Source: an uncultured Pelagibacteraceae bacterium (GTDB lineage Bacteria > Pseudomonadota > Alphaproteobacteria > Pelagibacterales > Pelagibacteraceae). From it: DNA of 63,680 bases. The notes under the pieces are model-generated. The model was not told the origin of the DNA, ran no database searches, and worked only from the letters and a program-made list of their open reading frames with translations. Positions within the stretch are counted from its first letter, which is position 1. The number at the start of each line of letters is the position of its first letter. The position numbers and the translations under genes were made by a program. Of the stretch, positions 22,485 through 31,470 are shown piece by piece. The DNA is taken from assembly GCA_902571015.1 (NCBI GenBank), contig CACGAC010000007.1, forward strand, positions 1 to 63,680, given 5' to 3'.

Positions 22485-23656
22485 TGAATAGTATAAAAGA
22501 CCAAAAAAACCTTAATCAAAAAAAAGTTTTATTAAGATTGGATTTGAATGTCCCATTAAAAAATGGGTCAATTACAGACGAAACAAGAATAAATAAAATT
22601 ATTCCAATCATAAATTTTTTGATTAAGGAACAATCAAAGATTATAATAATTTCTCATGTAGGGCGGCCAAAAGGTAAAGTAATTACAGATCTCTCACTTA
22701 AACCAATTTGTGAAAATATTGAAAAAAAAATGAATAGAAAAATAAGATTGGTAAAAGAGGATATTTTTAAATTAGAAAAAGAAGACTTGTTTGAAAATCC
22801 TAACGATCAAATAGTTTTTTTAGAGAATATTAGATTTTATGAGGAGGAGGAACAAAATGACACTAATTTCGCAAAACATTTAGCTAAACTTGCTGATTTG
22901 TATGTAAACGATGCTTTTTCTTGCTCTCATAGAACACACGCTTCTGTAAGTAAAATTACCGAATTTCTTCCCTCTTTTGCTGGATTACAGTTAGAAACAG
23001 AGATTAGTGCTTTAAAAAAAGTTACAACAGAAATCAAAAAACCAATCACTTGTATTATTGGGGGATCAAAAATTTCAACAAAAATTGGGATAATAAAAAA
23101 TTTAATATCTAAATTTGATTATATTATCATTGTTGGTGGCATGGCTAATAACATTATTAAATACAAAGGAAACCAAATAGGTAAATCAATTAAAGAAGAG
23201 AATTGCGATCTAATGATAAAAGAGATTTTTGAAACTTTAAAAGGTTATTCTTGTAAAATTATTTTCCCAGAGGACGTTTTGATTGGAAAAAATTTAGATG
23301 ACGAACCTCAAATCAAACAACTAAATAATATCAAAGAAGATGATATCATTTTGGATATTGGCCCTAAAACATTAAGTAAGATAAAAAGTATTATTGAAAG
23401 TAGTGAAACAGTTCTTTGGAATGGACCAGCGGGATATTTTGAAAATCCAAATTTTGCTAATGGCAGTTATGATATTGCAAAAGCTATTGCAAATAAAAAT
23501 AATTCAATTTACTCAGTCGTAGGAGGTGGAGATACAATAGCTCTTATCAATAAAATTAAATTAATAGAAAATTTTAACTTTGTTTCAACTGCCGGTGGAG
23601 CATTTTTAGAATATCTTGAAGGAAAAGAGTTACCTGGTATAAAAGCTTTGAACTAA
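22484..23656 (+). CDS. pgk: Phosphoglycerate kinase
   Basis: Pgk transfers phosphate between 1,3-bisphosphoglycerate and ADP. The 390-residue protein shows the N-terminal VLLRLDLNVPLKNGSI and HVGRPKG, then NDAFSCSHRTHAS. In the C-terminal nucleotide domain it has CIIGGSKISTKIG, LWNGPAGYFE and GGGDTIALI ending in STAGGAFLEYLEGKELPGI. The start overlaps gapA by one base (TAATG), and the stop is one base before fba. Confidence 0.96.
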   Translation: MNSIKDQKNLNQKKVLLRLDLNVPLKNGSITDETRINKIIPIINFLIKEQSKIIIISHVGRPKGKVITDLSLKPICENIEKKMNRKIRLVKEDIFKLEKEDLFENPNDQIVFLENIRFYEEEEQNDTNFAKHLAKLADLYVNDAFSCSHRTHASVSKITEFLPSFAGLQLETEISALKKVTTEIKKPITCIIGGSKISTKIGIIKNLISKFDYIIIVGGMANNIIKYKGNQIGKSIKEENCDLMIKEIFETLKGYSCKIIFPEDVLIGKNLDDEPQIKQLNNIKEDDIILDIGPKTLSKIKSIIESSETVLWNGPAGYFENPNFANGSYDIAKAIANKNNSIYSVVGGGDTIALINKIKLIENFNFVSTAGGAFLEYLEGKELPGIKALN

Positions 23657-23657
23657 T

Positions 23658-24665
23658 ATGTCTGAATTAAATAACATCGCACTCAAAATACTTAACAATG
23701 GAAAAGGAATTCTTGCAGCTGATGAGAGCACTGCAACAATGACTAAAAGATTAGAGTCAGTTAAAGTTCAATCAACGGCTGAAAACCGTTTATTATTTAG
23801 AGAAATATTGTTTAGTGCGTCCGGTATGACTGAATACATTGGAGGAGTAATTTTATACGATGAAACAATAAAACAAACAACATCAAAAAAAAATAAAATC
23901 CCAGAATTGATTTCTACTATGGGCAGTATCACAGGTATTAAAGTTGATACTGGAGCAAAAGTTCTAGCTGGTTCCCAAAATGAAAAAATTACTGAAGGTT
24001 TGGATGGATTAAGAGAAAGATTGAAAGATTATTATAAATTAGGAGCTAAGTTTACAAAGTGGAGAGGTGTTTATAACATATCAAAAGAGCATCCAAGTAA
24101 ACTCTCAATACAATCTAATGCACATGCGTTAGCTAGATATTCTGCATTAGTTCAAGAATGTAATATGGTTCCAATTGTTGAACCTGAAGTCTTAATGGAT
24201 GGTGAGCATTCAGCAGATGAATGTTTGGAAAAGACTTCTGAAGTAATAAAAAGATGTTTTGAAGAATTAATCTTACATAAAGTTGATTTAAAAGGAGTCA
24301 TATTAAAACCAAATATGATTTTAGCTGGTAATAAATATAAAAACAAAATATCAAACGAAGATGTGGCAAAATTAACTCTTAAATGTTTAAAAGACTCTGT
24401 TCCATCGGAAGTACCAGGAGTAGCATTTTTATCTGGTGGCCAATCAGAAATTGAAGCAACGGAAAATTTGAATCTAATTAACAAATACAATGATACCAAC
24501 TTTATAATGAGCTATTCTTATGGACGAGCTCTTCAACAGAGTGCATTAAAATTTTGGTCCAAAGACATAAAAAATATTGAAGGAACTCAAAAAATTTTTA
24601 ACCATAGGGCAAAAATGAATTCTTTAGCTGCTCTAGGTAAATGGTCAAAAGAACTTGAGAATTAA
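23658..24665 (+). CDS. Fructose-bisphosphate aldolase, class I
   Basis: This Schiff-base aldolase interconverts fructose-1,6-bisphosphate and two triose phosphates. The 335-residue protein has the class I signature GKGILAADESTATMTKRL, FTKWRGVY, VPIVEPEVLMDGEH and the active-site lysine segment VILKPNMILAG. It also has FLSGGQSE and the terminal Arg/Ser region YSYGRALQQSALKFW. It is the animal/plant-like class I type rather than the metal-dependent class II. It belongs to the tkt-gapA-pgk run and overlaps the thiE-like gene by 11 bases. Confidence 0.95.
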   Translation: MSELNNIALKILNNGKGILAADESTATMTKRLESVKVQSTAENRLLFREILFSASGMTEYIGGVILYDETIKQTTSKKNKIPELISTMGSITGIKVDTGAKVLAGSQNEKITEGLDGLRERLKDYYKLGAKFTKWRGVYNISKEHPSKLSIQSNAHALARYSALVQECNMVPIVEPEVLMDGEHSADECLEKTSEVIKRCFEELILHKVDLKGVILKPNMILAGNKYKNKISNEDVAKLTLKCLKDSVPSEVPGVAFLSGGQSEIEATENLNLINKYNDTNFIMSYSYGRALQQSALKFWSKDIKNIEGTQKIFNHRAKMNSLAALGKWSKELEN

Positions 24666-25269
24666 TAGAAAAAAATTCATTTATCTCATTTCGCCGACCA
24701 AAATTTATAAGTCATTCTATCAAGATTTAACCAAGGTCCTTCAACAAAAAAAAGTAGGTTTTTTTCAATTAAGGCTTAAAAAAGAAACTCTTAAGAAAAA
24801 AATCATCGTTGGTAAAAAAATTAAGAAAATTTGCAAAAAATTTAATGTCAAATTTCTTGTTAATGACGATGTTTGGTTTGCAAAAAGATTAAATGCAGAT
24901 GGCTGTCATTTGGGTCAAAAAGACATGAATATTATTAAAGCAAGAAAACTAATTGGTGATAAGATAATAGGTGTTACTTGTCACAACTCTATAAAATTAT
25001 CAAAAATTGCTGTAAAAAATAAAGCTGACTACATAGCCCTAGGGGCCTTTAATAATTCAAAAACTAAAAAAATAAAACATAAAGCCTCGATTAATTTACT
25101 TAGAAAAGTCAAAAAAATCACAAAAACTCCTGTTGTTGCAATTGGTGGTATTAATTCTAGTAATTATAAAAATCTTTTATTGAATAAAGCAAACTTTTTA
25201 GCTATTTCAGGCTACATTTGGAATAACAATAATTTAAAACCAATAGAGGCAATTAAGCTTTTAAAATGA
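24655..25269 (+). CDS. thiE: Thiamine-phosphate synthase-like protein (ThiE family)
   Basis: ThiE joins HMP-pyrophosphate to thiazole phosphate. The 204-residue TIM barrel shows FQLRLKK, FLVNDDVWFAKRLNADGCHLGQKD, IIGVTCHN, ADYIALGAFNNSKTK and VVAIGGI, each matching a ThiE block. The usual GPIFPTxTK phosphate-binding stretch is altered to LGAFNNSKTK, so TenI-like or reduced activity is possible. The start is TTG at 24655, inside the end of fba, and the stop overlaps efp. The fba-thiE-efp packing leaves no room for a riboswitch. Confidence 0.8.
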   Translation: MRINRKKFIYLISPTKIYKSFYQDLTKVLQQKKVGFFQLRLKKETLKKKIIVGKKIKKICKKFNVKFLVNDDVWFAKRLNADGCHLGQKDMNIIKARKLIGDKIIGVTCHNSIKLSKIAVKNKADYIALGAFNNSKTKKIKHKASINLLRKVKKITKTPVVAIGGINSSNYKNLLLNKANFLAISGYIWNNNNLKPIEAIKLLK

Positions 25270-25826
25270 AAATAAATGCTGGAGAAATTAGAGTTGGTAT
25301 GTTGCTAGAATTTAAAAATGATTTATGGCAAGTACTAAAAACCCAGCATGTGAAGCCTGGTAAAGGAGGTGCATTTGCACAAGTTGAAATGAAAAGTTTA
25401 AATAAAAATACTAAATTAAATGAGAGATTTAGATCAAGTGAAACTGTTGAAAAAGCGTCATTAGAGGAAATGAACTACAATTATCTTTATGAAGATGAAA
25501 ATAATTATTTTTTTATGGAACCAAAATCATTTGAGCAAATTGAAATTAAAAAAAGTTTAATTGGTGAAAAGGGAAAATTATTAACTGAAAATCTAGAAGT
25601 TTCTGTTAGCTTTTACAACGAACTACCTATTTCAGTAGATTTGCCAAAACAAGTGGTATGTAAAATAGAAACGACAGATGCTGCATTAAAAGGACAAACT
25701 GTCTCCTCATCTTATAAACCAGCAGTGTTAAAAAATGGTTTAAATATTCAAGTGCCTCCTTTTATTGAAGCTGGGGATAAAGTTATTATAGATACGAGAA
25801 ATCTTGAATATATAAAGAAGATTTAA
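25266..25826 (+). CDS. efp: Translation elongation factor P
   Basis: EF-P relieves ribosome stalling at polyproline. The 186-residue protein has the KOW-like N-terminal domain with the loop HVKPGKGGAFAQVEMKSL, in which the lysine near residue 34 is the position modified in many bacteria. Two OB-type domains follow, with the C-terminal LKNGLNIQVPPFIEAGDKVIIDT. It overlaps the thiE-like gene by four bases and precedes suhB by two. Confidence 0.95.
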   Translation: MKINAGEIRVGMLLEFKNDLWQVLKTQHVKPGKGGAFAQVEMKSLNKNTKLNERFRSSETVEKASLEEMNYNYLYEDENNYFFMEPKSFEQIEIKKSLIGEKGKLLTENLEVSVSFYNELPISVDLPKQVVCKIETTDAALKGQTVSSSYKPAVLKNGLNIQVPPFIEAGDKVIIDTRNLEYIKKI

Positions 25827-25828
25827 TT

Positions 25829-26569
25829 ATGAACTCAATTTCTGCTAATTTGAATATTATGATTAAAGCTTGTGAAAAAGCATCAAAAATATTAATTAGG
25901 GATTTTGGTGAAATTGAAAAATTACAAGTATCAAAAAAAAGTCAAAGAGATTTTGTCACTAATGCAGATTTAAAAGCAGAAAAAATAATTATTGAGGAAT
26001 TAGAGAAAGCAAGGCCTAATTTCTCATTTATAAGTGAGGAGAGAGGAATTAAAAAAAATAAAGATTATAAGAACACTTGGATTATAGATCCAATAGACGG
26101 GACAATTAATTTTTTGCATGGTGTACCTCATTTTGCCATATCAATAGCTTTAAGATCGAATGGAGAAATAATTTCTGGTCTAATTTATGATCCTATAAAA
26201 GATGAAATGTTTTTTGCAGAAAAAAATAATGGAACCTTTTTTAATAACCATAGAGTAAGGGTTTCAACAAAAAAAAATATAGATGAATGTTTGTTCGCAA
26301 TCGGTGGAAATCTAAAAAAAGAACCAGATTTTTCTTACAGAAGATCAGGTTGCGCAGCGCTAGATCTGGCTTATGTATCCGTTGGTAGATATGACGGTTA
26401 TTTTCAAAAAAATTTAAATTTGTGGGATATCGCTGCGGGAATAATTTTAATTAGGGAAGCTGGAGGTATAATTAATAATTTTAGCTTAGAGAGTCTCAAA
26501 AATATAAATGTTACTGCCTCAAACTCAAATATAAGCAATAAATTTAACAGTAAAATACTTAACTTTTAA
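25829..26569 (+). CDS. suhB: Inositol monophosphatase family protein (SuhB-like)
   Basis: This Mg-dependent sugar phosphatase has 246 residues. Metal-binding motifs are [20 protein letters not shown], and [20 protein letters not shown] (the WIIDPIDGT family signature, near residue 90). A later [15 protein letters not shown] matches the second signature. SuhB in other bacteria also acts in rRNA transcription. The substrate here is not established. It follows efp by two bases, as commonly seen in alphaproteobacteria. Confidence 0.9.
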   Translation: MNSISANLNIMIKACEKASKILIRDFGEIEKLQVSKKSQRDFVTNADLKAEKIIIEELEKARPNFSFISEERGIKKNKDYKNTWIIDPIDGTINFLHGVPHFAISIALRSNGEIISGLIYDPIKDEMFFAEKNNGTFFNNHRVRVSTKKNIDECLFAIGGNLKKEPDFSYRRSGCAALDLAYVSVGRYDGYFQKNLNLWDIAAGIILIREAGGIINNFSLESLKNINVTASNSNISNKFNSKILNF

Positions 26570-26604
26570 TTGTTTTAAAAAAATCTTTTGTTATAAGTCT
26601 CGAA

Positions 26605-26835
26605 ATGAAAAAAAATATACATCCAAATTACCACAAAATCAGAGTTGAGATGACTGATGGTACACAATTTGAAACTAAATCAACATGGGGTAAAGAAGGT
26701 GATTTACTAAAACTAGAAATTGATCCTAAATCTCATTCAGCTTGGACTGGTGGCAAACAAAAATTACTAGACAAAGGTAGAATAAGTAAATTCAATAAAA
26801 AATTTCAAAATTTTAAATCTGAAAAAAATAAATGA
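26605..26835 (+). CDS. rpmE: 50S ribosomal protein L31
   Basis: This 76-residue bL31 begins [19 protein letters not shown] and contains [21 protein letters not shown], both diagnostic. The CxxC zinc pair of the C+ form is absent, so this is the zinc-independent C- type. It overlaps the next gene by four bases (ATGA). Confidence 0.93.
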   Translation: MKKNIHPNYHKIRVEMTDGTQFETKSTWGKEGDLLKLEIDPKSHSAWTGGKQKLLDKGRISKFNKKFQNFKSEKNK

Positions 26836-27401
26836 ATAATACTCCACTAATGCCAATGGCAACAGCAGTATGGCTAGTTGAAAATACAACACTCACATTT
26901 AAACAAATAGCAAATTTCTGTAATATGCATGAAGTTGAAATTCAGGGTATCGCAGATGGAGAAGTTGCGAAAGGTATTAAAGCATACAATCCAATAATCG
27001 CTGGTCAACTCTCAAGAGAAGAAATTGAGCTTTCTTCTAAAAATAAAGATAGACCTCTTCAAATTACTAGTATGGATATCGAAATAACCAGCAATGAAAA
27101 AAAAATAAAAAAATACATTCCATTATCTAAAAGGCAAGATAAACCCGACTCTGCTTTATGGTTAATTAAACAACATAACATTTTAAAAGACTCTCAAATA
27201 GCAAAGCTAGTTGGGATTACTAAAAATTCGGTGACATCAATCAGAAATAAAAGCTATTGGAATTTTAATAATTTAAACCCTAAAGATCCTGTAGCTTTAA
27301 ACCTTTTTACTCAAAAAGATTTAATCGATGCAATAGCTAAAGCAGAAAGAAGAATAAAAAAGGAAAAAAGAGAAAAAGAGAAAAAACAAAAAACAACTTA
27401 G
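26832..27401 (+). CDS. trcR: DUF1013 / TrcR family cell-cycle transcriptional regulator
   Basis: The 189-residue product opens with [22 protein letters not shown] and [17 protein letters not shown], the conserved core of the alphaproteobacterial DUF1013 family. It has a second HTH-like segment, [21 protein letters not shown]. Family members have been linked to RNA polymerase binding and CtrA-type cell-cycle control (TrcR). The tail is very Lys/Glu-rich. It follows rpmE with a four-base overlap. Confidence 0.85.
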   Translation: MNNTPLMPMATAVWLVENTTLTFKQIANFCNMHEVEIQGIADGEVAKGIKAYNPIIAGQLSREEIELSSKNKDRPLQITSMDIEITSNEKKIKKYIPLSKRQDKPDSALWLIKQHNILKDSQIAKLVGITKNSVTSIRNKSYWNFNNLNPKDPVALNLFTQKDLIDAIAKAERRIKKEKREKEKKQKTT

Positions 27402-27458
27402 ACTAAATGAATAAATTAAATAGACATGAAATAATAAAGATGTTATTCAAGCCTCTTT

Positions 27459-27665
27459 TTGGAGGTGTTTATTAAAATAGAAGTTAAAGATAACAACGTC
27501 GAGCAAGCTTTGAGAGTTTTAAAAAGAAAACTTCAAAGGGATGGTTTTTTTAAAATTATTAAACTAAAAAATACTTATGAGAAACCATCTGAAAAGAAAA
27601 AAAGAATTCTACAAGAGAATATAAAAAGAGTTAAAAAATTAAATAAACTTAAAAATAGAATTTAA
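27459..27665 (+). CDS. rpsU: 30S ribosomal protein S21
   Basis: bS21, about 68 residues, contains VKDNNVEQALRVLKRKLQRDGFF and YEKPSEKKKR, both diagnostic. The start is uncertain. TTG at 27459 gives MEVFIKIEVKDNN, while GTG at 27465 lies two codons later and ATT at 27471 follows a GGAGG motif at 27461-27465 with Shine-Dalgarno-like spacing. CCTC at 27452-27455 can pair with GAGG at 27462-27465, a small hairpin that might hide this site. The initiator tRNA gene follows a few bases after the stop. Confidence 0.88.
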   Translation: MEVFIKIEVKDNNVEQALRVLKRKLQRDGFFKIIKLKNTYEKPSEKKKRILQENIKRVKKLNKLKNRI

Positions 27666-27668
27666 TAC

Positions 27669-27745
<77 letters not shown>

Positions 27746-27748
27746 AAT

Positions 27749-28459
27749 TTACAAATTAAAGTTTGATTTCTTTGCATCTCTCAAAAAACCTTTTACAGTA
27801 TCTGTTGTTAGTTTTTTGAAAGAATTCCCGAATTTCTCAATTTTTTCAATTAAGGCAGGTGGCACAGTTATAATTTGACAACCAATCTGTTTTGCCTGAA
27901 TAAAATTATAAGGTTCTCTTGTGCTTGCCCAAAGTATTTCAACATTTTTATAATTCTTCGAAATTTTAATACTTTCTTTAAATTGAGGAATAGGATCTTT
28001 TCCTGTATCACCCATCCTGCCAGCAAAAATAGAAATAATTACTTTTGTCTTTTTATCTATGTTTTTTAAAATTTGTTTAGTTTGTTTCGCAGAATAAACT
28101 GCAGTTATATTTAGTTTTATTTTTTTTTTATTTAGAGTCTTTATCACTTTTCCCATAAATTTTCCCTTAGAATTATTAACAGGAACCTTCACATAAATAT
28201 TTTTTCCCCATTTATTTATCATTTTTCCTTGGGCGATCATGTCATCAACGTTATCTGCAAAAACCTCAAGTGATAATGGTTTGTTAGTTATTTTAAGGAT
28301 TTTTTTTGAATAAATAGAATAGTCTTTTGCTCCTGCTTTTCGCATCAAGCTTGGGTTAGTAGTAAAGCCTTTAACTAATTGTTTTTTATTAAACTTGCTT
28401 ATCAGTTTAATATCAGCTATGTCACAAAAAATTTTAGTCAACTTATAAGTTTTTAACAA
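27749..28459 (-). CDS. Transaldolase family protein (TalC/Fsa type)
   Basis: This is a short transaldolase/fructose-6-phosphate aldolase-like TIM barrel. Motifs are FCDIADIKLI, GFTTNPSLMRKAG, SLEVFAD, IYVKVPVN with the Schiff-base lysine, LNITAVYS and IISIFAGRMGDTG. The ATG at 28459 would overlap pntB by 17 bases. A TTG at 28441, one base after the pntB stop, gives an N-terminus (M)TKIFCDIADIKLI that fits the family better. Length is 236 or 230 residues. True transaldolase versus Fsa activity cannot be decided by eye. Confidence 0.87.
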   Translation of the reverse strand: MLKTYKLTKIFCDIADIKLISKFNKKQLVKGFTTNPSLMRKAGAKDYSIYSKKILKITNKPLSLEVFADNVDDMIAQGKMINKWGKNIYVKVPVNNSKGKFMGKVIKTLNKKKIKLNITAVYSAKQTKQILKNIDKKTKVIISIFAGRMGDTGKDPIPQFKESIKISKNYKNVEILWASTREPYNFIQAKQIGCQIITVPPALIEKIEKFGNSFKKLTTDTVKGFLRDAKKSNFNL

Positions 28460-29840
28460 TTTCTTCAGTCATTTTTTTTGCGTCAGCGAATAACATTAAT
28501 GTGTTATCCCTATAAAAAAGATCATTATCGATTCCAGCATACCCTGGGGATAAACTTCTTTTCACAAATAAAACAGACTTACTTTTTTCAACATCTAGTA
28601 TGGGCATACCATAAATTGGACTCTGTGGATCTGTTTTAGCCACAGGATTTGTTACATCATTTGCACCAATTACGTATGCAACATCACAATTCGCAAAGTC
28701 GTTGTTGATTTCCTCTAACTCAAATACTTCATCATAAGGAACATTAGCTTCTGCAAGTAATACATTCATATGTCCAGGCATCCTACCTGCTACTGGATGA
28801 ATTGCATAAGATACTTTTACTCCATTTTTCTTTAGAGCATCAACCATTTCTCTCAATGCATGTTGTGCTTGTGCTACTGCCATTCCATAACCTGGAACAA
28901 TTATAACTGACGATGCATTTTTCATCAAAAAAGCAGCGTCATCTGCATTACCATTTTTTACAGGTTTTTGTTCTTTTGTTTGAGAACTTGAATTTTGATC
29001 TGTAGCTCCCCATCCACCAAGTATTACATTAAAAAATGATCTATTCATTCCTTTACACATTATATAAGAAAGGATCGCACCAGATGACCCAACTAGAGCA
29101 CCTGTTATGATCAAAGCACTATTCTCTAAAGTAAAACCAATGCCTGCTGCTGCCCAACCTGAATATGAATTTAGCATTGAAATTACGACTGGCATATCTG
29201 CGCCACCAATAGGTATGATTAATAGCACGCCAATCAGAAAAGAAATTAATACTATTGACCAAAATATATTAGATAATTGTGATCTACATAAGTAATAAAT
29301 TAATAATAATATAATTATTCCTAAAAATAAATTGATAAAATGTTGACCTTTAAAGGTAATTGGTGCACCAGACATAATACCTCTGAGTTTTAAAAAAGCT
29401 ATTATTGAGCCTGAAAAAGTAATTGCTCCAATGGCCGCTCCCAAAGACATTTCAATTAAACTGGCAAGTTTTATATTTCCTGAACTTCCTAGATTGAAGA
29501 CCTCTGGTTGTAAAAAAGCAGATATTGCTACAAATACAGCAGCCAAACCTACAAGACTGTGAAATCCAGCAACTAGTTCTGGCATTGCCGTCATTGGTAT
29601 CTTAAAGGCAATGAATGCGCCTACTGACCCTCCGATGAATAAAAATATCAATACATAGATAAAGCCTGTCCCAAAATTTCCAACTGAAAAAAAAGTAACT
29701 AGAATTGCAATGACCATTCCTGTTATACCAAAATAATTACCTTGTCGTGAAGTTTCCGGTGAGGAAAGGCCTCTTAAGGCTAAAATAAATAATATACCTG
29801 AAACCAGATAAAATAATGCTGAAAGATTAGCTGACATCAT
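28443..29840 (-). CDS. pntB: NAD(P) transhydrogenase subunit beta
   Basis: PntB binds NADP and forms most of the proton channel of the membrane transhydrogenase. The 465-residue protein has about nine hydrophobic segments (residues 5-260). The NADP domain carries IIVPGYGMAVAQAQHALRE, IHPVAGRMPGHMNVLLAEA, DVAYVIGANDVTNPVA and VEKSKSVLFVKRSLSPGYAGIDN. It overlaps the pntA2 stop by one base. With pntA1 and pntA2 it makes the three-polypeptide alphaproteobacterial form of the enzyme. Confidence 0.96.
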   Translation of the reverse strand: MMSANLSALFYLVSGILFILALRGLSSPETSRQGNYFGITGMVIAILVTFFSVGNFGTGFIYVLIFLFIGGSVGAFIAFKIPMTAMPELVAGFHSLVGLAAVFVAISAFLQPEVFNLGSSGNIKLASLIEMSLGAAIGAITFSGSIIAFLKLRGIMSGAPITFKGQHFINLFLGIIILLLIYYLCRSQLSNIFWSIVLISFLIGVLLIIPIGGADMPVVISMLNSYSGWAAAGIGFTLENSALIITGALVGSSGAILSYIMCKGMNRSFFNVILGGWGATDQNSSSQTKEQKPVKNGNADDAAFLMKNASSVIIVPGYGMAVAQAQHALREMVDALKKNGVKVSYAIHPVAGRMPGHMNVLLAEANVPYDEVFELEEINNDFANCDVAYVIGANDVTNPVAKTDPQSPIYGMPILDVEKSKSVLFVKRSLSPGYAGIDNDLFYRDNTLMLFADAKKMTEEIVKNL

Positions 29841-30142
29841 TATTTCTTTTTCTTTTTATACATTTGTAACATTCTTTGAGTGACAAGAAAGCCACCAAAA
29901 ATATTTACAGCTGCTAAAACAATTGCTAGAAAACCAAATATATTTGATGTTTCAAAAATACTCCCTGAGGAATTTGCTAATGCAGCTATGATTGCTCCAA
30001 CAATGATTACTGAAGAAATAGCGTTTGTTACAGACATCAAAGGCGTATGTAAAGAAGGTGTTACACTCCACACAACGTAATAGCCGACAAATATTGATAA
30101 TATAAATATACTCAGCCTAAATATAAAAGGATCTATTTCCAT
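29840..30142 (-). CDS. pntA2: NAD(P) transhydrogenase subunit alpha, part 2 (membrane)
   Basis: This 100-residue membrane protein corresponds to the C-terminal membrane part of PntA, split off as its own gene. It has about three hydrophobic segments, with VGYYVVWSVTPSLHTPLMSVTNAISSVI and the conserved FGGFLVTQRMLQMYKKK end. It overlaps pntA1 and pntB by one base on each side, so the three subunits are probably made in step. Confidence 0.93.
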   Translation of the reverse strand: MEIDPFIFRLSIFILSIFVGYYVVWSVTPSLHTPLMSVTNAISSVIIVGAIIAALANSSGSIFETSNIFGFLAIVLAAVNIFGGFLVTQRMLQMYKKKKK

Positions 30143-31227
30143 TATTTTAATTTTGTTTTATTAATTATCTCATCTTCTAAATTAATATTAAATGAATTAT
30201 TTTTTTTATCATATAAATTATTTATAAAATTAAACATATTTTTAGCATAAAGATTTGATGCTGATACAGGTAACTTATTGAGAATATTCGCCTCACCCAT
30301 AATCTTTACACCATTAGAATCTACTATACTGTTTTCCTTAGTAAGTTCTGAATTTCCGCCTTGTGATGCTGCTAAATCATAAATAACTGAACCACTTGTC
30401 ATTACATCGATCATGTCTTTTTTAATTATAATAGGAGCTCTTTTCCCAGGTATTAAGGCTGTACAAATAACAATGTCAATTTTTTTCAATGTTTCTCTTA
30501 AAAGGTTCTCTTGTTTTTGTTTAAATTCATTGGTAGCTTCCTTTGCATATCCACCCTCAGTTTCAAGATTTTCTGAACCCTCAACCGTTAAAAATTTTCC
30601 TCCTAAACTTTCGACCTGCTCCTTTGATGCCATTCTCACATCGGTAGCAAAAACTATAGCGCCCATTCTTTTGGCCGTTGCAATAGCTTGGAGACCTGCA
30701 ACTCCTGCACCAACGACTAAAACTTTAGCAGCTGAAATTGTTCCAGCTGCAGTCATCATCATTGGTATTGCTTTCTGAAAATATGCAAATGAATCGATTA
30801 CTGCTTTATATCCAGCAAGATTTGCTTGAGAAGATAAAATATCCATAGATTGGGCTCTTGTTATTCTTGGGAGAAGTTCAAGAGAAAAACATTTAATATT
30901 TTTTTTGGTTATTTCATCCAATTTTTTTTCATTATTATAAGGATCCAAAACACCCACTAGAATTTGGTCTTTTTTCAATCTATCTAAATTTTCATCACTT
31001 GGAATGTTCATTTGTAAAATAGCATCAGAGGATGAGATTGTTTCATTAACTGATTTGATGCTCGCTCCCTCTGTTTCGTAACTCTTATCACTTATTCCTA
31101 AATGAGTTGCATAATCTTTACTTAAATAAACTTGTAGACCTAGTGATTTATATTTTTTCACAATATCTGGAGTTATGGCTACTCTTTGCTCTAAATCTAA
31201 ATTTTCAGATATTGAACCTATTATCAT
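30142..31227 (-). CDS. pntA: NAD(P) transhydrogenase subunit alpha, part 1 (NAD-binding)
   Basis: This soluble NAD-binding subunit has 361 residues. Motifs are the N-terminal EQRVAITPDIVKKY, the Rossmann loop VVGAGVAGLQAIATAKRMGAIVFATDVR and the downstream VICTALIPGKRAPIII and GSVIYDLAASQGGNSE, all typical of PntA and alanine dehydrogenase-like folds. Its start is one base from the stop of the small coxIV gene. The C-terminal membrane domain is encoded separately by pntA2. Confidence 0.95.
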   Translation of the reverse strand: MIIGSISENLDLEQRVAITPDIVKKYKSLGLQVYLSKDYATHLGISDKSYETEGASIKSVNETISSSDAILQMNIPSDENLDRLKKDQILVGVLDPYNNEKKLDEITKKNIKCFSLELLPRITRAQSMDILSSQANLAGYKAVIDSFAYFQKAIPMMMTAAGTISAAKVLVVGAGVAGLQAIATAKRMGAIVFATDVRMASKEQVESLGGKFLTVEGSENLETEGGYAKEATNEFKQKQENLLRETLKKIDIVICTALIPGKRAPIIIKKDMIDVMTSGSVIYDLAASQGGNSELTKENSIVDSNGVKIMGEANILNKLPVSASNLYAKNMFNFINNLYDKKNNSFNINLEDEIINKTKLK

Positions 31228-31228
31228 A

Positions 31229-31339
31229 TTATAATAGAAATATTGCCATTAAAGCTAAAACCATAATTACAATAATTGTTCCCCAAAGAACAAATTTTGT
31301 AAAATTAATCCAAGTTTTTTTATGGTTTTCATTGTCCAT
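31229..31339 (-). CDS. aa3-type cytochrome c oxidase subunit IV (36 residues)
   Basis: This small open frame runs from ATG at 31339 to TAA at 31229-31231. The product begins MDNENHKKTWINFTKFVLWG and continues into one membrane helix (about residues 14-35: IIVIMVLALMAIFLL), ending right after it. This is the form of the alphaproteobacterial aa3 oxidase subunit IV (PF07835): a short polar head containing a W..F.K pattern and a single helix. The same small gene often stands just upstream of pntA in alphaproteobacteria. Here the pntA start is one base from its stop. The assignment rests on length, layout and position. Confidence 0.78.
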   Translation of the reverse strand: MDNENHKKTWINFTKFVLWGTIIVIMVLALMAIFLL

Positions 31340-31344
31340 AAAAA

Positions 31345-31470
31345 CTATTTTTGTCTTGCTTTAAATTTTGGATTTTTTTTATTTATTATGTAAACTCTAC
31401 CCCTACGCCTAACTAATTTAGATTCTAAATCTCTTTTTTTTAATGATTTAAGCGAACTGGCAATTTTCAT
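31345..31470 (-). CDS. rpmJ: 50S ribosomal protein L36
   Basis: The frame from ATG at 31470 to TAG at 31345-31347 encodes 41 residues. It begins [14 protein letters not shown], continues [16 protein letters not shown] and ends KFKARQK, an unmistakable bL36 of the longer C- type without the zinc cysteines. The start overlaps the epimerase stop by four bases (ATGA). The coxIV gene follows five bases after its stop, so it sits in the minus-strand run epimerase-rpmJ-coxIV-pnt. Confidence 0.95.
   Translation of the reverse strand: MKIASSLKSLKKRDLESKLVRRRGRVYIINKKNPKFKARQK

Noticed and set aside
31107..31364. An 85-residue plus-strand frame between pntA and rpmJ
   Set aside because: The opposite strand holds the coxIV gene and the start of pntA, both with family patterns. 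The plus frame has none.
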